From: Patagioenas fasciata
Taxonomy: Eukaryota > Chordata > Aves > Columbiformes > Columbidae
Direction of reading: 5' to 3'
Assembly: GCF_037038585.1 (NCBI RefSeq)
Contig: NC_092560.1
Location: 54,720,049-54,784,048 of the forward strand
Length of the DNA: 64,000 nucleotides
Shown: piece after piece, positions 1-28,733 of the stretch
Numbering within the stretch: the first letter of the stretch is position 1
How the letters are laid out: the number at the start of each line of letters is the position of its first letter
Translations under genes and position numbers: made by a program
The notes under the pieces: model-generated
What the model was told of the DNA's origin: nothing
The model's database searches: none
Seen by the model: only the letters and a program-made list of their open reading frames with translations

Positions 1-3000
1 ACTGGGGGATCTCTGAAGTAGCACCTGAGCTCCCAGGCAGAGGTGACACAAACGGGGACGCAGGCGCTGGTCAGTTCAGCCCTGCTGGAAGATCACTGGG
101 CCTGCTGAGCTCGCCTGTATTTCAAGGCTTCAGGCAGGCACAGCCTCCCGCTCTTTCTCACAACAAAGCAGGAATCTCAGGCACAGTGATAAGGTGCCTA
201 GAGTTTCTCCCAGGCCTATGTTCTCTAACACAGAGGTTCTACTCATCAAGCACACAAGGTCAGTAAAACAATTATGTGCTTTTTCTACAGACAGGTGCAA
301 GTCACTTGAGCGTATTTACATTTAACTAACCTCCTCGCCAAATCTTCCGCTATATTCCCATACAAAGACAGAGTACTTAGACAAATATTGGTTAATATAA
401 ATCTAGCAAATATAGAGATTTTAATGGATTAATATATCAGAGTTGATTTAAAAAAAACACAGAACAAAGAGGTTGGTGTGGGGTTTATATATATATAGAT
501 TTTTTTTTTTTACACAAAACATGCTAAATCACATTGGGACAATTTTTACAGTAAAGAAAGGATTAAGAGAATCACAACCATCAAAACAACCTTTGTGTGG
601 TGGTTTTGTCCTGAATCACAATAGGTAGTTTTGACAGCCTGTTCTACTGCTAGATTCATGCTCCAGTCAATCAACTCTTAATAGATTTGAAGGTTTTGGA
701 TGATGTTTGTCCAGTGGATATGTCTGTCTATGTTTTATCTGCCCTAATTGCAGCCTTGCCTGTTAGCTTAAACTACATCTAGCACCGTTCCCTGTTCTCC
801 TGATCCAGTAATTATCCTTTTGTTCCTTTATAGAATATTCAAAAACATACTCTTTTAGTCTACCCTATTTTATGCACTCTGCCCCACCTCCCATGTGCCA
901 TAGTCCAACTTCATCTTCCCCAGTGTTTCCAGTGTAATAACCAGCACCTGAAAGCTCCTCCGCAGTGCTATCTGTGTCTTTCACCCTGGCTCCGCCACGT
1001 CCTTTGCTGGTGGTTTTGAATTACTCCTCCTCAGTTTCAAGGCCCCTTATTTTTCTGCAGCCAGTGATCAGTTGCTGCCTTCCTACAGGTTCCCTGGTGC
1101 TTGCCAGACTTTGCAGGGAGTCACTTCAACATTAAATTGCCAGGAAAAAAGAAAAAAAAAGTCAGTAACACAGCTAACCAAAAAATACGGGAAGGAAATT
1201 GGCAGGCAAGACACGGTCTCAGCAGCCAGCACTGGTTAAGCCTGTTTCAGAACAGCGATGCTGCCCTCACCATTTTTAGATTTCCTACCTTGTGCTCTAT
1301 TCCTGACGTTTTTCTTATTGCCGGAAGTTTCTGTCACTTCATGATCCTACATACACTCTCCTTCAGCTGAGATCCTCACATTGTTCTTTCAACCTACAAG
1401 GATTTAATACCATAGCAAAGCTTAGGAGGATAGTTCAGCTTGCACTGTATCATGAAACATTACCATTACCTCACTCTGCTATGTGTTCTGCCTTAAATGA
1501 AGAGCATAAATCAAATACTGTCTGGGTCAAATTCAAAGAAAGATGAGTGCTTTTGCTTTTTACAGGACAAAAAGATACCCTCGTTTCTCAAACACATAAT
1601 TGTGAGCATGTACAGTTGTAAGTGAATACAGTCGCATAGGAGCTGGAAAGAGGTTTATATTCTGGGGTTATAGGAGTATTCTGCATATGTCTGATGATAA
1701 ATGTGTTAAAAATATAAAAATTACAAACAATTGTGGTAAAAATTGTAGTTAGAAGAAATACAACTCAAAGAAGAAGTATGTGCTGCACTTTTTAGATACT
1801 TCTCAAATGCAGCTGCCACATCAGACTGAGAGGTTTAAATCATTCTATGTCAGTCTAAATCACAGGCCAATGAGTGAATAGACTCTTAAAATCCACAAAA
1901 GTCAGGAGACAATAAGCACTCACTAATAGGTTAAGGATTGAATAAAAGCCTTAGGAGCAAGAGGGATGGTATTTATGCTCTGTTCTTCCTCAGTCTCTCA
2001 TTCTTAAACTTGCATGCTGTCATTTCATCACCTTCATAACACTCCCCTGAATAAGGGAATGGGTGACACTAATTTCACTACTGCATCTAAGCAGGCTTGG
2101 GACACCTGTCAGGATAGTGCCAGCTAAGCATGAAACGCAATTACCACTATTTCCATCTTTCCAGACTTCAATGTAACAGAGGGATATGCCTTCCTCTGAC
2201 GCTGAGATATCCAGCTTGCATCATTTGTTCCCCTTAACCCCACCTTGAAACCAGGCTGCAGGAAAACAGAGCCATAATGCTGGAGAACAGTAAAGTATGT
2301 ATTAAACATTTTGGTCTTCCCTTGAGATGAGTACCAGCTGAAACAGTATTATTTTTACCTTTTGTCTTTTGGAGTTAATGTTTTATATAAAAACCACACT
2401 GATCAACTGAGGCTTTTGCAGAATAAAATATATTTAATTACAGGCTCAGAAATAGTGTTCCCAGATGTGCCAGAATATAAAAGACACCCAGGCAAAGAGG
2501 TTTGTGTTTTACACAGCTGTGCTGCCAAACCCGCAGCAGTTTGGTCCAGGCTCCAGAGGAGGCGAAGGCCTCATCCGTAGCCGGGACAAAAGCTCCTTTT
2601 GGGAAACCCCCAAGGAAGCAGAACGGCAACTGAACACCAATATACGATTTGACCATGAGTCAACCACTTCATTCTATAAATACAACAGTCTGGGTGAGCC
2701 CACATTGAGCTCTCTCTGCTAAATAAACTGGCTGCATAGAGATGGTTTCATTATTGACAGGTCAGTGGACAAGCCCCATTTAGGTTTTATATCAATCATC
2801 TAGCTTAAGTAAATGTATACTGAATATAATGAATCACCTAGAACTATAAAGTTGTGTGATTTTTAATATACTCTCTGTTTCATGTTACTTAGTCAGTTGG
2901 ATTTGCTGAAATCTTAAGCTGTAAAGTTCTGCTTTTATTTACCAAAAGCAATTACAAACTACACTGAACACTTGCAAGATTGTTTTGCACTTTGCTGAGA

Positions 3001-5504
3001 AGAAAGGATTTATTCAGACAAAACAGCACCTGCAAGGCTAAGGATTATAAACAATATCTACAACAAAACAAAACAAAGGCACATATGAGATCAGTGAAAA
3101 GGATCCAATGAAAAGCAAGAAGACCCCAAAGTGAAATATTGCTATTGGACTGACTCATGGTATGAATGGTCTGTAAAGATATAAAAGTCTATGGTTTTCT
3201 ACGGTCGGGTTGGACCTCTGCACAGGCACACAGCTTGAGCCAGCCCTCCTGCTATTCTACATTATTATTATTTATTTTATTCTGAGAATTTTGTTTCCTG
3301 AAAGTCCGCTCTGCATACAGTTATCAGGCCTCAGCTGAAAGTTTGTCTCTGGAGTTCTAAAATACAGACTCCAGAGCAAACAGTTATCAGGGAGGGAATG
3401 CCTGAAAGTTTGCACTGCAACGGGTACAGGTGTTCTCTGAAAGTTTGCCTTTGGAGCTTTAAAATACAGACTCTGGAGTGAATGGTTATCAGGGAGGGAA
3501 GATGCCTGAAAGTTTGCTTTGTGAACAGGTACAGGCACCTGGAGAGCAGGTCAGCAGCATTCGGCTTGGCATGTTTCCCCCATGCAGTAAATAACAGTGT
3601 GAACCGGCCACCGAACTCTTTTAAGTCGCACTGCTCTTTGAGAATTCTAAACACTGTTCTGCAGTAAGCAGAACCCTAAATTACTCAGCCGTAACAACAG
3701 CTGGCTTGCAGGAGGGATTGCTGCTGGGCTGCCCTTCGCAGGCTTTGGCCTGAGCGACAGCGACACCGGGAGGAAGACCACGGCTGATACACCTTCACTG
3801 CACCTTCCTGTGCCAGTCCCTGTCCCAACGTGCATTCCCCAGTTATCTGGAGGAGAGCAACGAACTGCATGGAAACCCAATGCTAATAATTTAGCAGAAG
3901 AAAGAGAGATAGTGATCAAGTATGTACCTTTGTACTAGGTACCTGCAGGCAACCGTGTTCAGATGCAAGTCTAGACAAGATGCTTTTTGCTGCAAGAAGC
4001 ACTTCAGTAGCAGCAGAAGTTTGCAAACAACTGAATGTGATTAATCCATTACTTTCAAACACCAGGCATGCGGAATGACAGTAAGTTTTGCCCACCAAGG
4101 AAGACACATTTCAGAATACTGAATACACTAAAAATGTCCCTGCCAAGCCATTGTTATTACTCAAGAATTTAATACTGTGTAATTAATTCATCTTAAGTTA
4201 TCTTTCTGCCCACTTCCACATAGGAAAATTAGTTTCCACTTGTGCAATATATGCCCAATACATCAGTGCAGCATCAATGCAGTAAAAGATTCAAAAGACA
4301 ATCCAGGCAAAGAAGTCTCCTGTAATTTACACTTTCACTTTTTTACACAGCTCCTGTTGAAAATAATGCAGAGACTTGGATGGATTAGTAGAGGCTAACG
4401 AGTCTTGTATGCAGCAGCTATATATACAGTATCTCATAGAGAAATACAACTGTCACAAATTAATAGTTCCGGCAGCTACGTGATTTTGAACCCATCCAGC
4501 AACAACACATGGAACCGAATGCCAGAAATTCCACAAGAAAACAACATGTTATAGTATGAATGTGTTGGTCTCTTAATATTGAAAGACACCAGTGAGCACT
4601 TTCCCAGTTGTTTTAAATTCAGCACTGCAGAGCAGCTATTCACAAAACCCCAAGTTGAGACCTACTACTGGCAAGTAGTATTACCTGATTCCTGAAAACA
4701 GCTCCTGTACCAACAACCTGCTTTTAGATCTGTTAGAAGCTGTGATAGGATGTAATAGAATGTAAGAGAGGCAGTCTACAACTACACAGCCTCCTGGTCT
4801 GATTTTTCACTATTCATTAAAAAAGCAATTGCTTTGTTTGTTTATGAGTAAAAATGACACTAGCAGAATTTGCATTTTTCTTCAGTTAATAAGGCAAAAA
4901 GAAAGGAGGATACTTGCAATACTGTTCCCATCAAGGTCATTTCACAGTAAGCAATGCTGTGCTAACAAATGAATTATTGATCACATGTCATTTAACACTT
5001 GTTATTCACTGGTGTTAGTAATTAAGTTTATGCAACAGTGGAAGCCACTGACAGAATTTGTATTAAAATTGCAAGTTCCACCATGTTGCACATACCAACA
5101 GTTCCAAGACACACTTTATGAATTCTCAAATTGCTTTCCATGGGTGAGATACTCCAATGACAGATAATGCAGTTTACAGTCTCCCAAGTTGACTTCCCAA
5201 ATTCAAGCAGAAATTGAGAAACATGGTGCTTACAGTTTCTTTAAACCTGTTTAGTTTTACTACTTCATCACAACCATAACTGCTTATGGGCATGTAAATC
5301 ACTGCCAAAACCTGTTACAATCTGTAGCTGTCTTTAAAAGGTACTCTGCCCAGAGCCACTTCACTGGAATTCTTCCAGCTAGTCAGTTCAGGTAGGATTC
5401 AACAACAGGTAACTAAATAGATATAAGGGTGGAGAGAAGCAAATTGCAGAAGTTACCTAAGGAACACCCAGCTATCTGGGAAGCAAATTAAGCGTTGTGA
5501 TTAC
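1..5504. other. AT-rich intergenic DNA, no supported gene
   Basis: No open frame here resembles a known protein, and none of the short frames (under 110 codons) has convincing paired splice sites. A stretch at about 2430-2740 has a TATA-like TATAAATA (about 2675) and AATAAA (about 2722), the order seen in an LTR, but I cannot assign it. The tandem repeat near 3321-3590 is listed separately. Confidence 0.5.
3321..3590. repeat. Imperfect tandem repeat, ~102-bp period
   Basis: The order 'TTATCAGGG - CCTGAAAGTTTG - GGTACAGG - CTGAAAGTTTG - TAAAATACAGACTC' recurs. Copies of TTATCAGG begin at 3321, 3384 and 3486, so the last full step is 102 bp and the first is a shorter 63-bp version. A TATAAAA lies upstream (about 3180), so this could be the end of an old LTR; family not recognised. 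Confidence 0.6.
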
Positions 5505-6064
5505 TGTGCTGGTTTGGCTGGGGTACAGTTTACTTTCACAGGAAGCTAGGAGGGGTTGCAGCCAGAACAGCAGACCCCAGCTAGCTAAAGGGATATTCCC
5601 CACCATTTGTATTCTGCACCAAATCATGCTCACTATAAAGCTGGGGGAGCTGGCCAGGGGAGGGACTTACTGCTTGGGGAATCACCACCATCTGGGCCTT
5701 TTATTTCTGGGACCAGTGATGTGGTGTAATTGTCTCTGAACATGAAGTGTGGTCCGGGTGCCCGCACTTCTGAGATCAGCTGTACAGGACTGGTGTTCAT
5801 GGTCCCTGTGCAGGAGCGGGCCGGATATCAGTGTTTCCAGATGGTGAGAAATTGCATCATGTATCCCTCACGTTTTATATTCTTTCATTGTCATTATTCT
5901 GATTGCTTATCTCTTCCTTTGCTGTTCTGTGAAACTGTTTTTATCCCAACACATGAGTTTTACCTTTTCTTACCTGATTCCCCTTCCCATCCCACCAGGA
6001 GGAGGGGATGAGATGGGTGAGTGAGCAGCGCGTGGTCTGAGTTGCCAGGTGGGGCTAAACTACA
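5505..6064 (+). mobile_element. Solo LTR fossil of an avian endogenous retrovirus
   Basis: Begins TGTGCTGGTTTGGCTGGGGT and ends in TACA. It carries the sequence order of a common avian LTR: GGGATATTCC, a TATAAAGCTGGGGGA promoter-like block, and near the end TTTATCCCAACACATGAGTTTT, then CCCATCCCACC, then GTTGCC-GGGGCTAAAC. No internal retroviral genes are next to it, so it is a solo LTR. Clear target duplications are not visible, which points to an old insertion. The exact ends are approximate. Confidence 0.75.
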
Positions 6065-7780
6065 ATGATCACCTGCTGTAATGCCATACTAGCAGTCCAA
6101 TGACAATGCAGATAACAAGACCTTCGGAACAGTAATTCACATACTCAGCAAAAGTCAGGATGAATTTGTAATCTGCTTACAGAGAGAGCCTGTTATTTGC
6201 CTACATAAGGTGGCCCTAATGTGCTTACTCAAAATACACAGAGGTAGTTGCACACGTATTTCAAGCTGAATCCTCTGCAAGATTACTCACAAATTTGTAT
6301 TGAAATAAAATCAAAAGGTGAAGTTGATCCTTAAAAAATGATTCCTACATTTTTCCATTCACACTCATTTTCAGAATATTTGAAGACCAGTCAAACATCA
6401 CTCATTTTTGTTCTATTCCATGGCCTGAGTTCACATATCTAAAGCCAGACAGCAGACCTAACATTATTCCTGTAAATTAAACCAGTGGACTTGTGAAATT
6501 ATGTTATCCAAGAAGTGTATAAAGGTTTTCATTTTCTAGAACAACAGATACTATGCAATGACGCTATTAAAAAAAAACAACAGAACAACTAGTAAGCAGC
6601 AAGAAGGTGGAAGGCAGGAGCTCTTTAACTTATTTTTTAATCGTTGAGAGTTTCATAGTGACATTCAGTGCAAAAGAACAGCGGTAAAGAATACTGTTTC
6701 TGTAGTTTGGGCTATTTTCAGAATAATTACATCTTGAAATTGGATTCTTTGCCATCTCTGTTTAGGTGATTTCAGTTCTTTCTATGTGCAAATATGCACC
6801 ATTCTTTCATGAAATCTGTTTCCTAGTTAAATGGCCAAGCACAAAGAGCTACAGGAGAGAGTTCACCTGGCTGTAAGAGACTCAGCAGGAAAAAACTTCG
6901 ACTGCCTACTGTTTGTTCTATAGAAAGTCAAACCTGAAATACCTTCTATAACATAGATGTAAACTTATAAACACAAGGTATTTTAAAGCTAAATGTTACA
7001 GTGAAAGACCAGCTAGCACTGCAGTATGTTGGACCTTTAACACAATTTGGATGACATTGCCATTATAACATCTTAGCAACAAAATAAAACAGAAGCCAAA
7101 TCAGAGTCCAAGAATCTGCACCCAGAATGAACAGCTGTGCCATGTTCAGAGATGATTGTGGAAATTTGGTACATAAGATTGAAAGGAAAAGAAGTCTCCT
7201 CCAAAAACAGTAGATTGAAAAGCTCAGAAGGAAAGCTAAGCTCAGTGGAAAGCTAAATCAGCCTAGTAGCACTCTGTCTTTTCTCATCCTGGACTCCAAG
7301 TAAGGCTCCTAAAGGAGCTACTGATCGCTGCGATCTTCACTTGCCACGTGGAACCCTCACGTAAGGTGAAAAGCTAATAAACAATTTGCCTTTTCCTTGC
7401 AAACTCCCTCTGGTAGACTATTCTCTCCTGGTTGCATCTTCAGTTCTTCAGCTGCTTTGGCGGCACAGTGTGACAAGGGCTGTGACAACCTGAACTGGCT
7501 GTGACTCCTTCTAGTGTCAGAAGGATATTCCAGGAGACTTCGGAAGCCCCCGCTCTTACCCCTTACTTTCCAACACACAGGGTCAAAGTCTCCTTTCTGA
7601 ATGAGGCAGGAAAATGAAAGTGGTCCTTTCAGCCCAGTGATACTTCTCCCAGCTAGCAGCTCAGTGTGTGAAAATGGATAGTTGGCTTAATATTCCTGCT
7701 CCAAAACAATGAACAAAAAAAACCACAAACAAAACCAACCAAACAAAAAACTAGAAGCCCAACGTATCTCACAAAATTTA
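6065..7780. other. Intergenic DNA downstream of ALDH7A1
   Basis: No gene, RNA or clear repeat recognised. It lies between the solo LTR and the ALDH7A1 3' end; a small A/C-rich tract is at about 7710-7750. Confidence 0.5.
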
Positions 7781-7782
7781 CG

Positions 7783-7788
7783 TTTATT
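7783..7788 (-). terminator. Second candidate ALDH7A1 polyadenylation signal
   Basis: AATAAATAAA on the minus strand about 435 nt after the stop codon. It is an alternative to the proximal signal at 8038-8033. Confidence 0.4.
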
Positions 7789-8032
7789 TATATACTAAAA
7801 AATTGCCCTGTACTGCCCACCTCCCAGAGCACCAATTATCTGTTGGAAACCCAGCACATACTTGAAGTATAGACCTGCTAGCTGGAAATATCAGGAAATG
7901 GTGGGGAGGAAGGGGATACAGACAGTTTTGATACTGAACTATAGTGATAAGGCAATAGAAAATTACGCAAGCCACCTGAATCCAATTTTGTTAGTTTCAG
8001 TCACCCTGTCTTCTTCTCAAAGGCCACGTACT

Positions 8033-8038
8033 TTTATT
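8033..8038 (-). terminator. Candidate ALDH7A1 polyadenylation signal (AATAAA)
   Basis: AATAAA on the minus strand, about 185 nt past the TAA stop at 8223-8221. A second AATAAA lies at 7788-7783, about 435 nt past the stop. Either could end the 3' UTR; the sequence alone does not decide. Confidence 0.55.
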
Positions 8039-8220
8039 TGAAGAGTAAAGTAGTAACTTTATAGATTGAAAGTGAAGCAATTTTAGAGTATCTAATTGTT
8101 TGGCATAATTAGTATCCTTGCTGCGGATAAATTCCAGATAACTAATTTTCTTCACCATGAAAGAAGGTGCTTGGTTCTGAAATGTTAGGAGAGTTCATGG
8201 CACGTCTGTTCATAAGGCTG

Positions 8221-24274
<16,054 letters not shown>

Positions 24275-24429
24275 CACCGCGACCGCCCGCGGCGGGGGGG
24301 GGGGGGGCAGAGTGCGCGAGTGGGCGGAGCAAGTGGGCGGGGCAGGGGCGCGCGCAATGGCCGCACCCCGCCCCGACCCCCTGCAGCCAGCGCCGATTGG
24401 TGAGTGCGCCCCTTTGCCGGGCCCCGCCC

Positions 24430-24945
24430 CGCCTGCATGCCTCTGCCTGCCCCCTCCCTGCCCCCTCCCTGCCCCCTCCCTGCCCCCTCCCTGCCCCCTT
24501 CCTGCCCCTTCCTGCCTCCTCCTGCCTCCTCCTGCCTCCTGCCTGTCCCCTCTGTGCCTGCCCACTGCCTGCTTCCCTGCCTGCCTGCCTCCCTACCTGC
24601 CCCCGCTTGCCCCCCTGCCTGCCTCCCTGCCTGCCCCCCGCCTGCCCCCTCTCTGCCCCCTCCCTGCCCCCCGCCTGCCCCCTCCCTGCCCACTGCCTGC
24701 CTCCCTGCCCACTGCCTGCCTCCCTGCCTGCCTCCTGCGTGCCCACTGCCTGCCCACTGCCCCCCGCCTGCCCCCCGCCTGCCCCCTACCTGCCTGCCCA
24801 CTGCCCTCCTCCTGCCTGTCCTCTGCCTGCCCACTGCCCTTTCCCTTGCCTGCCTGCTGCCCTGTCTCCTGCCTGCCCACTACCAGTCCCCTGCCGGTTC
24901 CCTATCTGCCTGCTGCCCTCTTCCCTTCCTGCCCCCTGCCTACCT
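24430..24945. repeat. CTGCC/CCCTCC-rich minisatellite upstream of ALDH7A1
   Basis: About 500 bp of imperfect repeats built from CTGCC, CCCTCC and CACTGCC blocks, with almost no A on the plus strand. The minus strand, sense for ALDH7A1, is therefore dense in GGG and GGGG runs. Long open frames in this stretch on both strands (Pro/Cys/Leu-rich or Gly/Arg/Gln-rich) are products of the low-complexity sequence, not genes. Confidence 0.9.
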
Positions 24946-24949
24946 TGGA

Positions 24950-26580
24950 TGGGGACAAAAGGGATAGAGCCTAAGCCAGTGGAGTCCAAAATCCTCCCCT
25001 GTTATGGGTTCCCCTCAAGGGCCAGGGCACATGACAGGGAGTGCAGTGCAGGGTAGGTGAGTAATTTCTAATTGCAGCAGAAAATCACAGAATCACAGGC
25101 ATCAAAACATGGAAAAAAACCCCATAGCTATTGTTGTTCAATGAAGAAGTAATAATACTAGGAAGTAATAGTATGCATGATCATTTTCATTCTTTAATAT
25201 CATGCTTGAATCTCAATGAAGTAGCTTCAGCTTCTAGGCCAGCCACTTAAACATACTATGGCGTTTGTGATTTTACGATACTTTTATTTCTCCTCTCCTG
25301 GATATGGGACTAACATGCTTACCTCAGCTGATGTGTACTCATCTTGCAAAACTGCAAGTGATTTTTATCCCATGTTTTTAAATTGTTGTTCCCATTGAGA
25401 AGCTTTCAAAATTTAGATGACTTATTTTGATGATGAAACATTTTCAGGAATGCAGTATTTTCTGAATGACCAAACAAATTAGGAATAAAGCCTGATACTA
25501 AGCTTTAAATGCCTTGGTGCATACTTAAAGGAGAGAACTAAAATGCCACTGATCTCAAGAACGTCATAATTAAATTTTGGATTCCACAACTATGCACTTT
25601 TTCTTCCTGCGAATTGCATTAACAATAAATAATTTACTCTTTAAGAAATGGTTGTTCAAGTAATTTTGTTGAACGAAAAGTATCTTTGGATAATGTCACT
25701 AGGTTAGTATAATGAAGTTCAAGAGCTGAAGTTACCATTGTCACTTGTACGGGAAAGCTGGGTTTGGATACTATAAAACTCAAAAAGGCTGCAATCCATT
25801 CCCCTTTGAGACGAATATATAAAGAATCTCGAGCAAAATCAACTCAAAATGGGAAATAAGTACATCTGAAGGATAAAAGTCTTTTCTTTTAAGTGGTGGA
25901 TGAAACCTTACATCCACCTGGAGAACAAACATTGACAAGAGAACAGCAGCATAGGCCTTCTTTCTTTGACATCATGCTTTTACAACCTTGACCTCAAGAA
26001 GCTATCCTACAGACAGTATGGTAGATCAGTCCCCAGAGCTGGCTGTTCAATGGCTGGCTGGCAGAGCCTACCAAAAACCCTGTGAGATAGGTTTCCGTCA
26101 TACCTGACCTGCAGTGAGCTTGTTTAGATCTAGTGACCCAGAGGCATGACACACCCCTTGAGCTATTCTGTCTCCTGATAACTCTTACTGGTAATGCAAG
26201 CCTTCTTCTTGGAAGGTTAATTTTGTATATAGATCAAATACACAGATTAAACAGGCTCCAGCTGGCTGCACAGGATGCTGTACCTGGTGAAGATAGAGCT
26301 GCAGTGGTTCCACATGTGCCTCAGGGATCAGAGTACCTGATCCACTTAACTGAGAGGCCTCTGTGGCCATAGATGTCCTTGCATAGCATTCACCAGCACA
26401 ATAAACCACTGGGGGAACAGAAGCCCACAGCTTTGTGTTGAAATCATCCAAACACATGTTGGAGATCATGACCGCCATCGACCCTAGTGAACCTTCACAA
26501 AGGTCTTCCTCACAAAGTCTGGCCCTGACACTTCCCAGGACTGGAAGGATATGCTTCAGCATGAGTACATAAACTGTATT
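24950..26580. other. Spacer between ALDH7A1 and the MROH array
   Basis: No supported gene. An antisense frame of about 160 codons (26673-26185, minus strand) crosses the left edge of the array unit and matches no family I know. A few bases at about 25084-25100 (AATCACAGAATCACAG) may be a CR1 tail remnant. Confidence 0.5.
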
Positions 26581-28360
26581 GCTGTGCTGTGGCACCTGAG
26601 ATTGCCAGGAACACCCACCTCTTGGTTCGGAGGAGTGTGATTGCTCTTGAGGTGTCCTGGACTGTCTCCTCACTCAACTGGGGCTTCAAGCACCCCCTTT
26701 TCTGACATATTGTGTCTGCATCAGGGGATGCTCCAGATCCATAAGAATTGAAGGCTGCTGATATCACCTCTTCTGGAAAGGGGCAGAAGGGAGAGGGGGG
26801 AAGGAAACAGAAGAAATGCTGCTTTATTGCTATTTATTACTGAAATGCTCTCTGTTTGGCTCTTCCTGAAATCTCTCTAATCATTCACACCAGGCTTGAA
26901 GCCTTTAGGAAAATGCTGCAGAGAGCCTTGGCTTGTAAGGGCGTGTTGGATGTTAATGAGCCGTCTGCTGCCACGTTCCCAAACTGCAGATCCTGAAACA
27001 ATGAACAAACCTCCAGCAAAGTAAAAGGCAGAAGCGAACTCAAGTTTCTGAAGGTGCTTGGGATCCCACAAAGCGGGGATCACTGACACAGCTCTGGAGG
27101 AAACAACCAGTCCGTGTCCCTGGAGGCTGGTGAAGCAAAAGCCTGCAGACACTGGTCACAGGTGGTAAAGGTGATGTGGAGGTGGTTCTGATGCCATGTC
27201 AGCCCTTCATGTGTGTTTATCATCAGAATGGCCGAGCTCTGACCCCCAGGGCCTGGCAAAGGAGACCTTTTCTCTCAAATGTTTCTCAAGGCTCTGCCTG
27301 TGGTCGCTGCGAGGGTATTTGTGTTTGCGATTGGGTTCGGTGCCAAGTGCTGTGGTTTTCTGAGGATTTGGCAATGCCTGTGAGGTCCCCAAAGCCCATC
27401 CAGCTTCTTTCATAGGCCTGGCAGTGGTCCTCAATCACCTAAGCTGTCCCAGTGCCAAACTTGTTTGAATCCTCAATTTGGATCCGTGCCCCAGCACTGA
27501 AATGCACACATTCCCTCTTCTGCCACCCCAAAATAAAAAAGAGAAGACAATCTATTCCACATTAGCATGACCAGCCCATGCTCCTCAGGTGTTCTTCTTG
27601 CCTCTAACACACTTACTGCTACGCATAGACCACTCTCTTCCTGCACTCCCATGTCTCTCACTGACCTTTCACTCTTGTCTTCCAGTAACGGGCCAACACT
27701 CCAGGAGGTTCATGCTTCCTCCAGGCTCACGGATGTTTCCTGAGATCCATCCCAGCGTGGGGAGTGTAAGAGAGGAGCAGAGCAGGGTCACCTCATTGGG
27801 CATGACTGAGCACAGCCGCCTCCAGCAGCAGCCATTTTGCATCTCCCAGGTACAGCCATGCCCACAAAATGAAAATATCACTGCCATCTACGATTAGCCC
27901 AAGAGAGGCCTTTCTTCCTTCCGTATTCCCAAGAAAATCTTCCTCTTATTCCCCCTCTACTTGCGGACATCAACTGCTTTCCATTTCTGGGCTCAGACAT
28001 TCACTAAATGGAAGGATTCACTAAAGCCATCAGCCATCCCATTACTTCTCCCTGACACGCCCCAACCCTCTCCCTGAGTGCTTGTCTTTTTATGACCATC
28101 TGTGCAGCAAGAGTAGTCACAGGAAAGCACCAAATACATAAAAACTGGTGCCGAGCAAAGTGCTGTACAGACCTGATGAGTCGCCTCTGTGGCTGTGTCC
28201 TTCCTGGAAGGTGTCTGTCCCGAGAAGGGGATCCAGCTTCTGCCATGAGAGGCACATGAGAGTGTCCATGCGCCTGGGCAGGAAAAGGGTGGCTTTTGCC
28301 AGACTACCCTTCATCTGAACCACTTAGATATCTACTTCTGGATGGAGACAGGGCAGCAGG
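26581..28360. other. Left part of unit copy 1, no assigned gene
   Basis: Apart from the possible exon at 27686-27849, this stretch has no recognised gene. It is the segment that receives the LTR in copies 2 and 3. Confidence 0.5.
27686..27849 (+). other. Possible unassigned exon in unit copy 1 (164 bp)
   Basis: An open stretch bounded by a pyrimidine-rich acceptor (ACTCTTGTCTTCCAG) and a donor (CAG-GTACAG), reading ...GQHSRRFMLPPGSRMF... to ...QQQPFCISQ. It is conserved in frame in copies 2 and 3 (about 41435 and 55187). I do not recognise the peptide. It could be a 5' exon of the MROH gene, an exon of an unrelated transcript, or a chance frame. Confidence 0.3.
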
Positions 28361-28363
28361 GGT

Positions 28364-28510
28364 TTTTTAGTTTATTGGTGGGTTTGGTTTTTTGTTTTGG
28401 TTTTTGTTTGTTTGTTTGTTTGTTTTGGTTTTTTGTGTGTGTGTGTGGGTTCTGGTTTTGTTTTGTTTTCTTTTCTTTTGTATTGTTTTGTTTCGTTTTG
28501 TTTTTGTAGA
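28364..28510. repeat. T/G-rich low-complexity tract, copy 1
   Basis: GTTTG, TTTTG and GTGTGT stretches. Small length differences between units fall here. Counterparts are at about 42113-42263 and 55862-56012. Confidence 0.85.
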
Positions 28511-28733
28511 CACAAAAATGTGTCTGTATCTGAGTAGCTGGCGAATGTTTTTCAAGAAGGACTCCTCATAGACATTATTTGATTGAAATAATTGTATTTA
28601 TTTTTCAGAGTAGACTAGATTCCCTTTTTAGGAAGCATTATTATTATTTTTTTTTTCTTCACATTACTTCCTTTGAGAGATGGTGTGAATTTTGGGGTTG
28701 TCCTGTGCAGGGACAGCAGTTGGACTCGATGAT

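Noticed and set aside
2362-2722. Short open frames with nearby TATA-like and AATAAA motifs, considered as a small gene
   Set aside because: No recognisable protein and no paired splice sites; an old LTR-like remnant is as likely, so no gene is called.
26185-26673. 163-codon minus-strand frame at the left edge of the array
   Set aside because: Crosses the unit boundary, matches no family I know, and is not kept at the other unit junctions.
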